Shown here piece by piece: positions 18,703-26,883 of a DNA stretch of 28,984 bases; position 1 is the stretch's first letter, and the number at the start of each line of letters is the position of its first letter. Source of the stretch: CAZFBR01 sp035353495 [NCBI: uncultured bacterium] (lineage in GTDB: Bacteria; DAOPZR01); assembly GCA_964517215.1 (NCBI GenBank), contig CAZFBR010000013.1, forward strand, positions 1-28,984. Direction: 5' to 3'. The position numbers and the translations under genes are program-made. The notes beneath the pieces were generated by a model. It was not told the origin of the DNA. It was given only the letters and a program-made list of their open reading frames with translations, and searched no databases.

Positions 18703-19626
18703 CTACTTCCCTTCGAGGTAGTGAATGGCACTCATTGCGGCTGTGGCCCCGTCGCCGGCGGCAGTCACCACCTGGCGCGGACTGCCGGCACGGACATCAC
18801 CTGCCGCAAACAGGCCGGGCGTGCGCGTCCGGCCGTCACGCTCGACGATGATCATGCTGCCGGCATCGCATTCCGCCAAATTCTGCACCAGTTCACTGCG
18901 CGGCTGGGTGCCGACGAAGACGAAAACCCCGGCCAACACCAGATCGCGTTCGAGATTGGTCTTGACATCCTTCACCCGCACGCCGGTAACCGCCTTGCCG
19001 TCACCGATGATTGCGGTGACGACGCTGTTCCATTCGGGGACGACTGCCGCATGCGCGAGCAGGCGCTTGCCCATGACCGGTTCCGCGCGCAGCTTGTCGC
19101 GCCGGTGGATGATGTGGATCGCCGTACAGAAGCGCGTCAGGAACATGGCCTCCTTGACCGCGGTATCGCCACCGCCCACCACCGCCACCGCCTTGCCGCG
19201 GAAAAAGGCACCGTCGCAGGTGGCGCAATACGATACGCCGCGCCCGGTATACTCCGCTTCGCCCGGCACGCCAAGTTTCTTCCAGCGACTGCCCGTGGCG
19301 ATGATCACCGCGCGGGCATGCAACGAACCGGACCGGGTGGTCAAAACGAAGCCGTCCCCGTCGCGGGCCAGCGCGCTCACCCCGGTTGATTCAATGGTCG
19401 CACCCATCGCCTGCGCCTGCTGCGCCATGGCCGCACCGAGGTCATACCCCTGTACCTGCGCGGCAAAACCGGGATAATTCTCCAGCGCCTCGGCCAGATT
19501 GAGCTGCCCGCCCGGCATCTGTTCTTCGCACACCACCACCTTGAGCAGTGCGCGCGCGGCATACACCGCCGCGGTCAGGCCGGCCGGCCCGCCGCCGATA
19601 ATCGCCACATCACAGTTCGTTTCCAT
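18703..19626 (-). CDS. trxB: thioredoxin reductase
   Basis: Encodes 307 aa, full length. It is an FAD enzyme passing electrons from NADPH to thioredoxin. FAD-binding GGGPAGLTAAVYAAR is at 11-25, the redox-active disulfide motif CATC at 134-137, the NADPH domain motif GGGDTA at 151-156, HRRDKLRAEP for NADP phosphate, and the second FAD motif GLFAAGDVRAG near the C-terminus. It heads a run of minus-strand genes. Its promoter ends 6 nt before the ATG; a GGAGGGG stretch lies inside the promoter spacer, too far to be a ribosome site. No thioredoxin gene is in the window. Confidence 0.97.
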   Translation of the reverse strand: METNCDVAIIGGGPAGLTAAVYAARALLKVVVCEEQMPGGQLNLAEALENYPGFAAQVQGYDLGAAMAQQAQAMGATIESTGVSALARDGDGFVLTTRSGSLHARAVIIATGSRWKKLGVPGEAEYTGRGVSYCATCDGAFFRGKAVAVVGGGDTAVKEAMFLTRFCTAIHIIHRRDKLRAEPVMGKRLLAHAAVVPEWNSVVTAIIGDGKAVTGVRVKDVKTNLERDLVLAGVFVFVGTQPRSELVQNLAECDAGSMIIVERDGRTRTPGLFAAGDVRAGSPRQVVTAAGDGATAAMSAIHYLEGK

Positions 19627-19632
19627 ATCAAT

Positions 19633-19661
19633 AGTGTACCTTACCCCTCCCTGACCGGCAA
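19633..19661 (-). promoter_or_regulatory. sigma70-type trxB promoter, leaderless spacing
   Basis: Minus strand: TTGCCG (19661-19656), 17-nt spacer, TACACT (19638-19633), 6 nt, then ATG at 19626. The spacing predicts a leaderless or nearly leaderless trxB mRNA. The left end of the inverted-repeat element begins 11 nt upstream of the -35 box. Confidence 0.65.
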
Positions 19662-19671
19662 ATCAAAATTC

Positions 19672-19878
19672 GGGGACGGAGCATAACATATTAACAAACG
19701 CCCCATCTTGTTGTATGCCTGTTTCTTACAACTACAACACTGCGTCATTATCGTTCGCGGAACGATATGCCGCACATACGTCAGCCACCGCGTTGTATTG
19801 CTTTGAGTACCGCAAATGCAGCAGGCAACCGATTGCGTCGCCGAAAATGCAAAAGTTAATATGTTATGGTACGTCCCC
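19672..19878. mobile_element. MITE-like element with 24-bp terminal inverted repeats
   Basis: Left end 19672-19695 begins GGGGACGGAGC and ends ATAACATATTAAC. The right end, 19855-19878, is its reverse complement at 22 of 24 positions (GGGGACGTACC then the same 13 bases). The 159-bp interior has no convincing gene and is less GC-rich than its surroundings. It contains a perfect hairpin (19749-19767) and recurring GTTGTA/TACAAC words. I see no clear target-site duplication. It fills the divergent trxB/tag intergenic region. A pair of regulator sites for the divergent promoters is the alternative reading. Confidence 0.6.
19749..19767. repeat. perfect hairpin inside the inverted-repeat element
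   Basis: TATCGTTC, loop GCG, GAACGATA: eight paired bases around a 3-nt loop, near the centre of the 207-bp element. No T-tract follows on either strand, so it is not a terminator. Confidence 0.6.
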
Positions 19879-19893
19879 TTTTTGCCTTTATGG

Positions 19894-19899
19894 TATATT
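19894..19899 (+). promoter_or_regulatory. -10 box for tag, leaderless spacing
   Basis: TATATT lies 6 nt before the GTG at 19906. The place for a -35 box at 17-nt spacing (19871-19876, ACGTCC) is inside the right inverted repeat and is not -35-like, so the promoter may be weak or altered by the insertion. Confidence 0.4.
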
Positions 19900-19905
19900 G
19901 GCGGG

Positions 19906-20517
19906 GTGAAAAAGAGCGGATTGGTGGTCGGGGAGGACGGGCGGGCGCGCTGCTTCTGGTGCGTCGGGTCGCCGGACTACCAGGCCTATCACGACGACGA
20001 ATGGGGCGTGCCGGTGCATGACGACCGGCGCCTGTTCGAAAAGGTTTGCCTCGAGGGGTTCCAAGCAGGGCTGAGCTGGCTGACCATCCTGCGCCGGCGC
20101 GAGGGCTTTCGCCGCGCCTTCGCCGGCTTCGATTTCCACCGCGTCGCCCGATTCACTCCCGCGCGAGTGGCAAAACTGCTGCAGGACCCCGGCATCATCC
20201 GCCATCGCGGCAAGATCGAAGCGACGATCAATAACGCCCGCTGCGCCGTACAACTGGTCGACGAATGCGGCTCGCTCGACGCCTTCTTCTGGCGTTTCGC
20301 CCCGCCCGCCAACCCGCGCCGGCGCGTCACCCGAACCACACTGGCCCAGCAGACGACCTCGCCGGAATCCGTCGCCCTGTCGCGCGAGCTCAAGCGGCGC
20401 GGCTGGCGGTTCGTCGGCCCTACCACGATGTACGCCCTGATGCAGGCCATGGGCATGGTCAACGACCATATCGACGGCTGTCATGCGGGTGGGCGACTCC
20501 GCCGCCGCTGCTCGTGA
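19906..20517 (+). CDS. tag: 3-methyladenine DNA glycosylase I
   Basis: Encodes 203 aa. It excises 3-methyladenine from alkylated DNA. I chose GTG at 19906; the frame stays open upstream into the repeat element, but those residues are not family-like. Tag motifs are clear: ARCFWC, YHDDEWGVPVHDDRRLFEKV, LEGFQAGLSWLTIL, PGIIRHRGKIEATINNAR, and the end GPTTMYALMQAMGMVNDH. The four zinc ligands are present: Cys in the first motif, His of YHDDEW, and His and Cys of NDHIDGC. The Arg-rich tail (HAGGRLRRRCS) is short. No Shine-Dalgarno site precedes the GTG; a -10 box 6 nt upstream suggests a leaderless message. Confidence 0.93.
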   Translation: MKKSGLVVGEDGRARCFWCVGSPDYQAYHDDEWGVPVHDDRRLFEKVCLEGFQAGLSWLTILRRREGFRRAFAGFDFHRVARFTPARVAKLLQDPGIIRHRGKIEATINNARCAVQLVDECGSLDAFFWRFAPPANPRRRVTRTTLAQQTTSPESVALSRELKRRGWRFVGPTTMYALMQAMGMVNDHIDGCHAGGRLRRRCS

Positions 20518-20575
20518 GCCATCTGCGCTGAATAATCGACATGCTGCGCCAAACGAGAAACGGCAACGGAATGCC

Positions 20576-20608
20576 CCTCACCCCTCCCTCTCCCGGAGGG
20601 AGAGGGGG
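20576..20608 (+). repeat. REP-like GC-rich palindromic repeat
   Basis: CCCCTCACCCCTCC leads into a perfect 9-bp stem: CCCTCTCCC (20586-20594), loop GGA, GGGAGAGGG (20598-20606). The same unit occurs inverted at 28869-28904 and as a variant at 28927-28975. It is an intergenic dispersed repeat of the REP/BIME kind. Confidence 0.75.
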
Positions 20609-20648
20609 CTAAAACGAATATCGCATACAGCGCACAGGCCGCTCTCTG

Positions 20649-20678
20649 GGGGTATAGATGGATGGATATACCCTTTTT
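20649..20678 (+). terminator. Rho-independent terminator after tag
   Basis: GGGTATA (20650-20656), a 10-nt loop (GATGGATGGA), TATACCC (20667-20673), then five T. The stem is A/T-rich and only 7 bp, so strength is uncertain. It separates tag from the neuB promoter. Confidence 0.5.
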
Positions 20679-20705
20679 CGATTTACACAGGAAAGCTTAC
20701 ACTAC

Positions 20706-20723
20706 CTCGCAGTTCTCGCAGTT
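20706..20723 (+). repeat. tandem 9-bp direct repeat at the neuB -35 box
   Basis: CTCGCAGTT occurs twice head to tail and runs into the -35 element (TTGGCA). The position suits a regulator site, but two short copies could also be chance. Confidence 0.4.
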
Positions 20724-20750
20724 GGCAGTCCGCGTCAGGAATGCTATAAT
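20722..20750 (+). promoter_or_regulatory. strong sigma70-type promoter for the neuB-type fusion
   Basis: TTGGCA (20722-20727), 17-nt spacer, perfect TATAAT (20745-20750). Transcription would start near 20757, giving a leader of about 60 nt with AGGAG before the ATG at 20817. Confidence 0.8.
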
Positions 20751-20816
20751 TACTCTTCATTATTGGCGTCCCGCCTGAGCGGGGACGACGCGGGGGAGCA
20801 GGAGCCGTCACGCATC

Positions 20817-23069
20817 ATGATCATTGACCGTCATATCGACCGCTTTATCGTGCTGGGCGACGAGCCCGTCAGCGAGGCGCTGCGCCGCATCGACGCCAAC
20901 CGCAATCGCATGGTCTTCATCGTCAACGCCAGCCGTCGCCTCGAAGGGCTGCTGACGGACGGCGATTTCCGCCGCTGGCTGCTGGCGCAGGCGCAGCCCG
21001 ACCTGTCGACCCCGGTGCGCGAGGCGATGCGCCGCGACTGCCGGGTGGCGCGCATGGGAGACAGCGCCGAGCGGATCGGTTCGATGTTCACCGAGCGCAT
21101 CTCCTTTCTCCCGCTGATTGATGCCCAGAACCATCTCGTCGCCATCGCCCGTCCGCGCCGCAAAGAGGACGCCTTCACCATCGGCCCCTTCTCCATTGAT
21201 GAGCAGTCGCCGGTGTTCATTATCGCCGAGGTGGGCATCAACCACAACGGCGACGCATCAATGGCGCGCCAGCTGATCGACGCAGCGGCGGCGGCGGGCG
21301 CGGACTGCGTCAAGTTCCAGATGCGCAACCTCGCCGACCTCTACCGCAATGCAGGGGACGCGAAAGACGCCCGTGAAGACCTCGGCACGCAGTACACGCT
21401 CGACCTGCTGTCGCGGTTCGAATTGCCACCCGAGGCCATGACCCAGCTCTTTGCCTACTGCCACGAGCAGGGGATCTTCCCCTTCGTCACCCCGTGGGAT
21501 TTGGCCACGCTCACCTACCTCGAGCAGCACGGCATGCAGGCGTACAAGGTCGCCTCAGCCGACCTCACCAACCACGACCTGCTCACCGCGCTCGCGCGCA
21601 CCGGCAAGCCGCTGATCTGCTCGACGGGGATGGCCAGCGAGGCGGAGATCATCGAGTCAGTCGAACTGCTGCGGCGCGAGGGGGCCATGTACACCCTGCT
21701 GCACTGCAATTCGACCTACCCGGCGCCGTTCAAGGACATCAACCTGCGCTACCTCGACCGCCTGAAGGAGATCGGCGGCTGCCCGGTCGGCTACTCCGGC
21801 CACGAGCGCGGCTGGCACGTCGCCGTAGCGGCGGTCGCCCGCGGCGCAAAGATCATCGAGAAACATATCACTCTCGACCGTTCGCTCGAGGGGAACGACC
21901 ATCAGGTTTCGCTCCTCCCCGACGAATTCGCCGAGATGGTGCGGCGCATCCGCGAGACGGAGCAGTCGCTGGGCGCGAGCACGCCGCGCGCACTGACCCA
22001 GGGCGAAATGATGAACCGCACCACCCTGGCCAAGAGCGTCATCATCAACCGTGCGGTGAAAGCAGGCGATATAATCACTGCGAGCATGCTCGAGGTCAAG
22101 GGCCCGGGTCGCGGCCTGCAGCCCAACCGCAAGGCGGACCTCATCGGGCGGCCTGTGCGGCGCGACATGCAGCCGGGGGACTTCTTCTTCCCCAGCGACC
22201 TCGACGACACGCAGGTGCGTGCCCGCCGCTACACCTTCAAGCGGCCGTGGGGGGTCGCGGTGCGCTACCACGACTATCGCGCCATCCTCGCCAAGTCGAA
22301 CCCCGATTTCATCGAGTTCCACCTGTCGTACAAGGACATGGACCTCGACCACACGAAGTACTTCGACCAGCCGTACGCCATCGACTTCACCGTGCACAGC
22401 CCGGACCTGTTCACCGGCGACCATCTGCTCAATCTCGCCGACGCGGACGACACGCACCGCGCGCGGTCGATCGCCGAGCTGCAGCGGGTGGTCAACCTGA
22501 CCCGCGACCTCAAACGCTGGTTCCCCAAAACGAAACGCCCGCTGATCATCACCTCGCTCGGCGGCTATACCCGCGACCGCATCCTCGAACCGGCTGAACG
22601 CGTCGCGGCCTACGCGCGCATCGCGGATTCGCTCAAGCAGATCGATGCAGACGGGGTCGAGATCATCGGGCAGACGCTGCCGCCCTTCCCGTGGTATTTC
22701 GGCGGCCAGCTCTACCTGTCGCTCTTCATGCAGGCGGACGATACCCGCGACTTCTGCCGGCAGACCGGGCTGCGCCTCTGCTTCGACATCTCGCACAGCA
22801 AACTCGCCTGCAACCACTTCAAGTGGTCGTTCAAGGAATTCGTCGACATCGTCGCCCCGTACACAGCGCACCTGCATATCGCCGACGCGCGCGGGGTTGA
22901 CGGCGAGGGACTGCAGGTCGGCGAGGGGGACATCGACTTCTACCTGCTCGCCGAACAGCTCGCCCGCCACTGCCCGCAGGCGTCGTTCATCCCAGAGATC
23001 TGGCAGGGTCACAAGAACGACGGCGAGGGGTTCTGGATCGCCAACGAGCGGCTGGAGCACTGGTTCTGA
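20817..23069 (+). CDS. CBS-NeuB-SAF-TIM barrel fusion, nonulosonic acid synthase
   Basis: Encodes 750 aa, about twice a normal NeuB. Residues 1-115 are a CBS pair (MVFIVNASRRLEGLLTDGD, RISFLPLIDAQNHLVAI). Residues about 125-390 are the NeuB synthase barrel, condensing phosphoenolpyruvate with a sugar: IIAEVGINHNGD, CVKFQ, YKVASADLTN, CSTGMA, LLHCNSTYP, VGYSGHERGW and IEKHITLDRSLEGNDHQVSL. Residues about 400-460 are the SAF/antifreeze-like domain (RAVKAGDIITASMLEVKGPG). Residues about 470-750 are a sugar-phosphate isomerase/epimerase-like TIM barrel with apparent metal ligands in VEIIGQT, CFDISHSK, AHLHIAD and IPEIW. The extra barrel may make or reshape the sugar substrate, and the CBS pair may sense nucleotides. 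Whether the product is Neu, Leg or Pse is not determinable. Confidence 0.92.
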   Translation: MIIDRHIDRFIVLGDEPVSEALRRIDANRNRMVFIVNASRRLEGLLTDGDFRRWLLAQAQPDLSTPVREAMRRDCRVARMGDSAERIGSMFTERISFLPLIDAQNHLVAIARPRRKEDAFTIGPFSIDEQSPVFIIAEVGINHNGDASMARQLIDAAAAAGADCVKFQMRNLADLYRNAGDAKDAREDLGTQYTLDLLSRFELPPEAMTQLFAYCHEQGIFPFVTPWDLATLTYLEQHGMQAYKVASADLTNHDLLTALARTGKPLICSTGMASEAEIIESVELLRREGAMYTLLHCNSTYPAPFKDINLRYLDRLKEIGGCPVGYSGHERGWHVAVAAVARGAKIIEKHITLDRSLEGNDHQVSLLPDEFAEMVRRIRETEQSLGASTPRALTQGEMMNRTTLAKSVIINRAVKAGDIITASMLEVKGPGRGLQPNRKADLIGRPVRRDMQPGDFFFPSDLDDTQVRARRYTFKRPWGVAVRYHDYRAILAKSNPDFIEFHLSYKDMDLDHTKYFDQPYAIDFTVHSPDLFTGDHLLNLADADDTHRARSIAELQRVVNLTRDLKRWFPKTKRPLIITSLGGYTRDRILEPAERVAAYARIADSLKQIDADGVEIIGQTLPPFPWYFGGQLYLSLFMQADDTRDFCRQTGLRLCFDISHSKLACNHFKWSFKEFVDIVAPYTAHLHIADARGVDGEGLQVGEGDIDFYLLAEQLARHCPQASFIPEIWQGHKNDGEGFWIANERLEHWF

Positions 23070-23160
23070 TGCGCACGCGGGCGCGGCGACGCAGGCCAAC
23101 CGCCTTCACTGCAGCGGCCAAGCGCGGCAGGTTGGCACTGACGCCAGCGAGCGGGTTTTT

Positions 23161-23820
23161 ATGGCACTGAAACTCGCGGCGCTCGTCCCGCTGCGCGGCG
23201 GGAGCAAGAGCATCCCGCACAAGAACATCCGCGATCTGGGTGGGAAGCCGCTCTGCGCGTGGGTACTGCAGGCGGCACGGGATTCAGGCCTGTTCCCGAC
23301 CATTGCCGTCTCGACCGACGACGCCGCCATCGCCACCGTCGTGCGCAAGCTCGACCCGTCGTACACGATCATCGACCGGCCGGCCGAGCTGGCGACCGAT
23401 ACCGCCACCACCGACGCGGTCATGCTGCACGCCATCGAACAGCTCGACTGCGACGTGCTCTGCACCCTGCAGGCAACCTCGCCGCTCACCAGCGCGCAGC
23501 AGCTGCGCGACGCCTGGGCGCAGTTCCAGCGCGAGGGCCGCGACAGCATGGTCACGGACGTGCCTACGGGCAAATTCATCTGGACGCTGGACGGGAAACC
23601 GCTGAACTACGACCCGCAGCACCGTCCCATGCGCCAGCAGTTCGCCGGCACGGTCATGGAGAACGGCGCCTTCTACTTCACCAAACGTGAGCTGCTGCTG
23701 CGCACGCAGTGCCGGCTGGGCGGCAGTATCGGGGTCTTCGTCATGCCGCCGGAAGCCGATGTGGAACTCGACGAGCCTGCCGACTGGGACAAGCTCGCCA
23801 CCCTGCTCACCACCCGCTAA
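23161..23820 (+). CDS. NeuA-like CMP-nonulosonate cytidylyltransferase
   Basis: Encodes 219 aa, normal for acylneuraminate cytidylyltransferases. LAALVPLRGGSKSIPHKNIRD is the CTP-binding motif (A-x-I/V-P-x-R-x-G-S-K-x-I-x-x-K-N). It is followed by GKPLCAWVLQAARDSG, TIAVSTDDAAIA, DRPAELATD, VLCTLQATSPL and TVMENGAFYFTKRELL. The enzyme activates the sugar acid as a CMP-sugar in the cytoplasm. It lies 91 nt after the synthase fusion, probably in one transcript; only a weak ribosome site precedes its ATG. Specificity within the sialic, legionaminic and pseudaminic acid group is open. Confidence 0.92.
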   Translation: MALKLAALVPLRGGSKSIPHKNIRDLGGKPLCAWVLQAARDSGLFPTIAVSTDDAAIATVVRKLDPSYTIIDRPAELATDTATTDAVMLHAIEQLDCDVLCTLQATSPLTSAQQLRDAWAQFQREGRDSMVTDVPTGKFIWTLDGKPLNYDPQHRPMRQQFAGTVMENGAFYFTKRELLLRTQCRLGGSIGVFVMPPEADVELDEPADWDKLATLLTTR

Positions 23821-23921
23821 CCAGCATTTGCCGGTTGTTCGACACCCCCGCACATCCACGGGTCCAGGCAGCACCAGCAGGAATACTGTCGTGCCTGCCG
23901 CCCCCCCAAAAAAATAGCCAG

Positions 23922-25313
23922 CTAGGTCTGGCGGACGCCGCGGAAGTTCTTCGCCTTGCCGCTGTAAAGCGCGGCGAACTGCTGCTTCGCCTCCTGCGCC
24001 TTCAGGGCATAGTAGTGGTCAGTCAGCCGGCAATTGGCCTCGTAGAGCGCCTGATGCACCTCGGCGTCGGACATATCGGTAAAATTGATTGCCAGCAGGT
24101 CGGAATTGGTATGTTTGTTTTCGTAAAAGTCGGCACAATCGCGCAGCAACCCTCGCTTGATCGCCTCGTAATAGAGCGGTGACCCGGGATACGGCGTCAC
24201 CGGGCGGATCGTGCGGTACTGCGAACTGTCGCATTTCTCCAGCAGGTACTGCACCGCCTTTTCCAGCGTCGCGCGCGTATCGCCGATATGCCCGTAGATG
24301 ATATTGAACCCCGGGCTGATCCCCGCCGCCAGGGTCGCGTCGATCCCGGTGCGGATCTGCTGCACCGTCAGGTTCTTGCGCATCGTCTTGAGCACGGCGT
24401 CGTCCATCGCCTCGATACCGTAATTGATGAAGACACACCCCGCCTTCTTCATCAGCTTGAGGACGTCGGGCTTGGCGAAGTTCAGCCGCCCGCTGCACCA
24501 CCAGTGGAACTTGAGTTTCGCCTTGAGAAAGGCGGTGCACAATTCCTCGGTACGCGCCACCGAGGCCATGAAAAGCTCGTCGGAGAAATTGACGTAGGTG
24601 ATCCCGTACTCACGCTGCAGCAGGCGCACCTCTTCAATAATGGCGGCGGCGCCGCGCGGGCGATAGCCCTTGTCCATGCGGTAGCAGAAATTACACTGGA
24701 AAACGCAGCCACGCGCCGAGAGGACGGGTAGCGCGAAGGCATTCCCCGGCACATGCGGGAAACGGATGAGCCGGTAATACTCCATCGGGAACATTTCATA
24801 GGCGGGGAGCGGCAGCGTGTCGATATCCGCCACCAGCGGGCGCGGCGCATTGACCACGGTTTTTTTGCCGTCGCGCCAGGCCAGGCCCTTGATCCCCGCA
24901 AACTTCTTCGTGCCCGCCGCCAGCGCGGCGGCCAGCTCGACAATAGTAACTTCGCCTTCGCCGAGCACCACCGCATCGGCGCCCGAGATCTTCATGAAGT
25001 ACGCGGGATCGGGCGACGGTCCGTGCCCGCCCAGCACAAAGAACGGGCGGCGCTTCGCGGCAGTGATCGCCTGCGCCAGTTTCAGCAGCCGCTGATACTG
25101 ATAGTAGCCCGCAATGATGCCGAGCCCGATCAGGTCGAACTGCTCGCGGTTGAGCAGCTCGGTCAGCTTTTTCTCCGGGTAATGGTGCACGTCCTGGCAC
25201 CATACCGTCACATCATGGCCGGCATCGCGCAGGGCCGCGGCGATATACGCCGTTCCCTGCGGGAACCAGTGGATGTATGAATCGTTATCGTAAACCACCA
25301 GTAATACGCGCAT
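23922..25313 (-). CDS. B12-binding-domain radical SAM protein
   Basis: Encodes 463 aa. Residues 1-140 form a cobalamin-binding-type Rossmann domain (MRVLLVVYDNDSYIHWFPQG, FDLIGLGIIAGYYQYQRLL, PFFVLGGHGPSPDP, DAVVLGEGEVTIVEL) without the DxHxxG base-off motif. Residues about 195-400 are the radical SAM barrel with cluster ligands Cys203, Cys207 and Cys210 in RGCVFQCNFCYRMD. FINYGIEAMDD and GFNIIYGHIGDT are typical of the BchE/methylase-like group. It may methylate or rearrange a glycan, lipid or small molecule; the target is unknown. It is last in a run with the flippase and ATP-grasp genes, 27 nt after the flippase stop, and converges on neuA. Confidence 0.9.
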   Translation of the reverse strand: MRVLLVVYDNDSYIHWFPQGTAYIAAALRDAGHDVTVWCQDVHHYPEKKLTELLNREQFDLIGLGIIAGYYQYQRLLKLAQAITAAKRRPFFVLGGHGPSPDPAYFMKISGADAVVLGEGEVTIVELAAALAAGTKKFAGIKGLAWRDGKKTVVNAPRPLVADIDTLPLPAYEMFPMEYYRLIRFPHVPGNAFALPVLSARGCVFQCNFCYRMDKGYRPRGAAAIIEEVRLLQREYGITYVNFSDELFMASVARTEELCTAFLKAKLKFHWWCSGRLNFAKPDVLKLMKKAGCVFINYGIEAMDDAVLKTMRKNLTVQQIRTGIDATLAAGISPGFNIIYGHIGDTRATLEKAVQYLLEKCDSSQYRTIRPVTPYPGSPLYYEAIKRGLLRDCADFYENKHTNSDLLAINFTDMSDAEVHQALYEANCRLTDHYYALKAQEAKQQFAALYSGKAKNFRGVRQT

Positions 25314-25340
25314 AGTCCCGTCCTTCCGTTCTTCCCGACG

Positions 25341-26876
25341 CTACGACGCCGGAGCGTCGCTGCCGCGGAGCAGCATTCCCCTGGCCAAACCCGCCAGTTC
25401 CGTCAACAGTCCGTACCGCCGCTGCGCGAGCGCCAGCAGCGGCAGGAGCAACAATGCATAGAGCGGCAGTGCGCCCAGCCGCCAGAGCGGATGCACCGCA
25501 GCAAACGGCAGCTCCGCCAGCGCCGACGCTGCCATGCAATAGAAGCCGGTCAGGAACACCGCCGCCATGATGACCAGCATTTCGCCCGTCGCCATGCGGC
25601 AGAGCCGCAGGCCGAGCCACAATCCGCCGGCGGCATAGAGCGCATACGACAGCACCGTCACCGCCGCCACCCCGACCAGACCGCACCCGAGTTCCAGCAG
25701 GGTCAGGTTGAGGCAGAGGTTGGCGGCAATCACCGTCAGCTGCAGCGCAATAATGCGCGCGAACGATTTGCAGCCGGCGAAGAGATAGCCGACGGTGGTT
25801 ACCGCTGCGTTGAAGACGGTGTACCAGACCAGCAAACGCATGGCGGGCAGCCCGTCGAGATAGCGCGGCAGGTAGAGTTCAATGGCAGGCACAAAGATGA
25901 GCGTCGCCGCCCCGCTGCCGACGGCAGCCAGTCCGGTCAGCAGCAGGAGCGGCTTGCGGATATAGCGCGCCAGGTCGCGTTCCCCTTCCGGTTTGCCTGC
26001 TTCGCGGTAGATGCGCGGCGCCAGGGCATGCCCCACGGTATAGGGAACCATCATCATCAGGGCGCTGAACGTGACGCCGAGACCGTAGAGACCGGCCATG
26101 CGGTAGCCCGGATACCACTGCTTGATCAGGATGATATCAACGTCGAAAATCACCGTTCCCAGAACCGTGGTCAGCGTCACCGGAATCCCGAGCCGGATCA
26201 GCGTTTTCAACGCAGCCAGTTCGATCCGCCAGCCCGGGCGGTACGGGTCATGCCGGCGGGTCCACCAGAGCGCCAGCGCCTGCCCGAAGACCAGCCCGGC
26301 AAAAACCGCGTACAACCCGAACCAGGCGGCGAACCCGACCGCCAGCGCGGTGAAGCCCAGGGCATTGACCATATCCTGCTGGCTGCGCAGCTTGAACTGC
26401 AGCTCGACGCGGAGGCGGTCGGAATAGAACATGAGCTGGTTCTGCAGGACCACCACCACGGCAAAGACGCCCAGCCCCGCGCGCATGTCCGGTTCCGCCG
26501 TGAACGGGATCAGGGCCAGCATCACGAGCGCGAACCCGAGGGTGGCGAGAAAGGAAAAGGCATGGGCCGTCCCGGCCAGGATATCGGTCTCAGCGTGGTT
26601 ACCCTGCCCGCGCCGGCGCGGCACTTCGACCCCATAGCCCATGAGCACCCCGGCATTCACATACGGCGAATAGGTCTTGAACAGGTTGAGGACGGTGAAG
26701 ACGCCAAACGCATCGACGCTGGGGAGCAGTTTGGGCAGGAGCAGCGAGCGCAGCCCGGAACAGACCGCCGTTGCCGCGGCGGCGATAAAATTCCACGCGG
26801 TATCGCGGGCGACCTGTGCCTTCTCCGCCGGCGCGGACGCGCCGGGAGCGGAACCGGTGCCACCGGCCTCGGTCAT
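25341..26876 (-). CDS. polysaccharide flippase-like protein (Wzx/MATE superfamily)
   Basis: Encodes 511 aa. I chose ATG at 26876, 7 nt after the ATP-grasp stop; a TTG 12 codons earlier would overlap that gene. About 12-14 hydrophobic helices follow a short Ala/Gly-rich N-terminus. TAWNFIAAAATAVCSGLRSLLLPKLLP, split by the Wzx-typical first helix, and FGVFTVLNLFKTYSPYVNAG (long-chain oligosaccharide exporter pattern) fit. GKPEGERDLARYIRKPLLLLTG is a cytoplasmic loop. Such proteins flip undecaprenyl-linked oligosaccharides across the inner membrane. Nearby nonulosonate genes suggest a glycan containing that sugar. Another PST-type export role is possible. Confidence 0.85.
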   Translation of the reverse strand: MTEAGGTGSAPGASAPAEKAQVARDTAWNFIAAAATAVCSGLRSLLLPKLLPSVDAFGVFTVLNLFKTYSPYVNAGVLMGYGVEVPRRRGQGNHAETDILAGTAHAFSFLATLGFALVMLALIPFTAEPDMRAGLGVFAVVVVLQNQLMFYSDRLRVELQFKLRSQQDMVNALGFTALAVGFAAWFGLYAVFAGLVFGQALALWWTRRHDPYRPGWRIELAALKTLIRLGIPVTLTTVLGTVIFDVDIILIKQWYPGYRMAGLYGLGVTFSALMMMVPYTVGHALAPRIYREAGKPEGERDLARYIRKPLLLLTGLAAVGSGAATLIFVPAIELYLPRYLDGLPAMRLLVWYTVFNAAVTTVGYLFAGCKSFARIIALQLTVIAANLCLNLTLLELGCGLVGVAAVTVLSYALYAAGGLWLGLRLCRMATGEMLVIMAAVFLTGFYCMAASALAELPFAAVHPLWRLGALPLYALLLLPLLALAQRRYGLLTELAGLARGMLLRGSDAPAS

Positions 26877-26883
26877 GGCGGAC

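Noticed and set aside
19816-19905. N-terminal extension of tag starting at an upstream ATG
   Set aside because: The extra 30 residues are encoded by the end of the inverted-repeat element and its flank and do not resemble Tag proteins, which begin just before the first zinc Cys.
21657-23099. 480-codon minus-strand frame opposite the NeuB fusion
   Set aside because: It mirrors a gene with all NeuB motifs intact; the translation is Val/Glu/Asp-biased without domains.
23866-23917. Possible bidirectional terminator between neuA and the radical SAM gene
   Set aside because: GGCAGCAC can pair imperfectly with GTGCCTGCC, but on the plus strand the stem is followed by C7 and A7, and on the minus strand the T-run comes before the stem. 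Neither orientation fits an intrinsic terminator.
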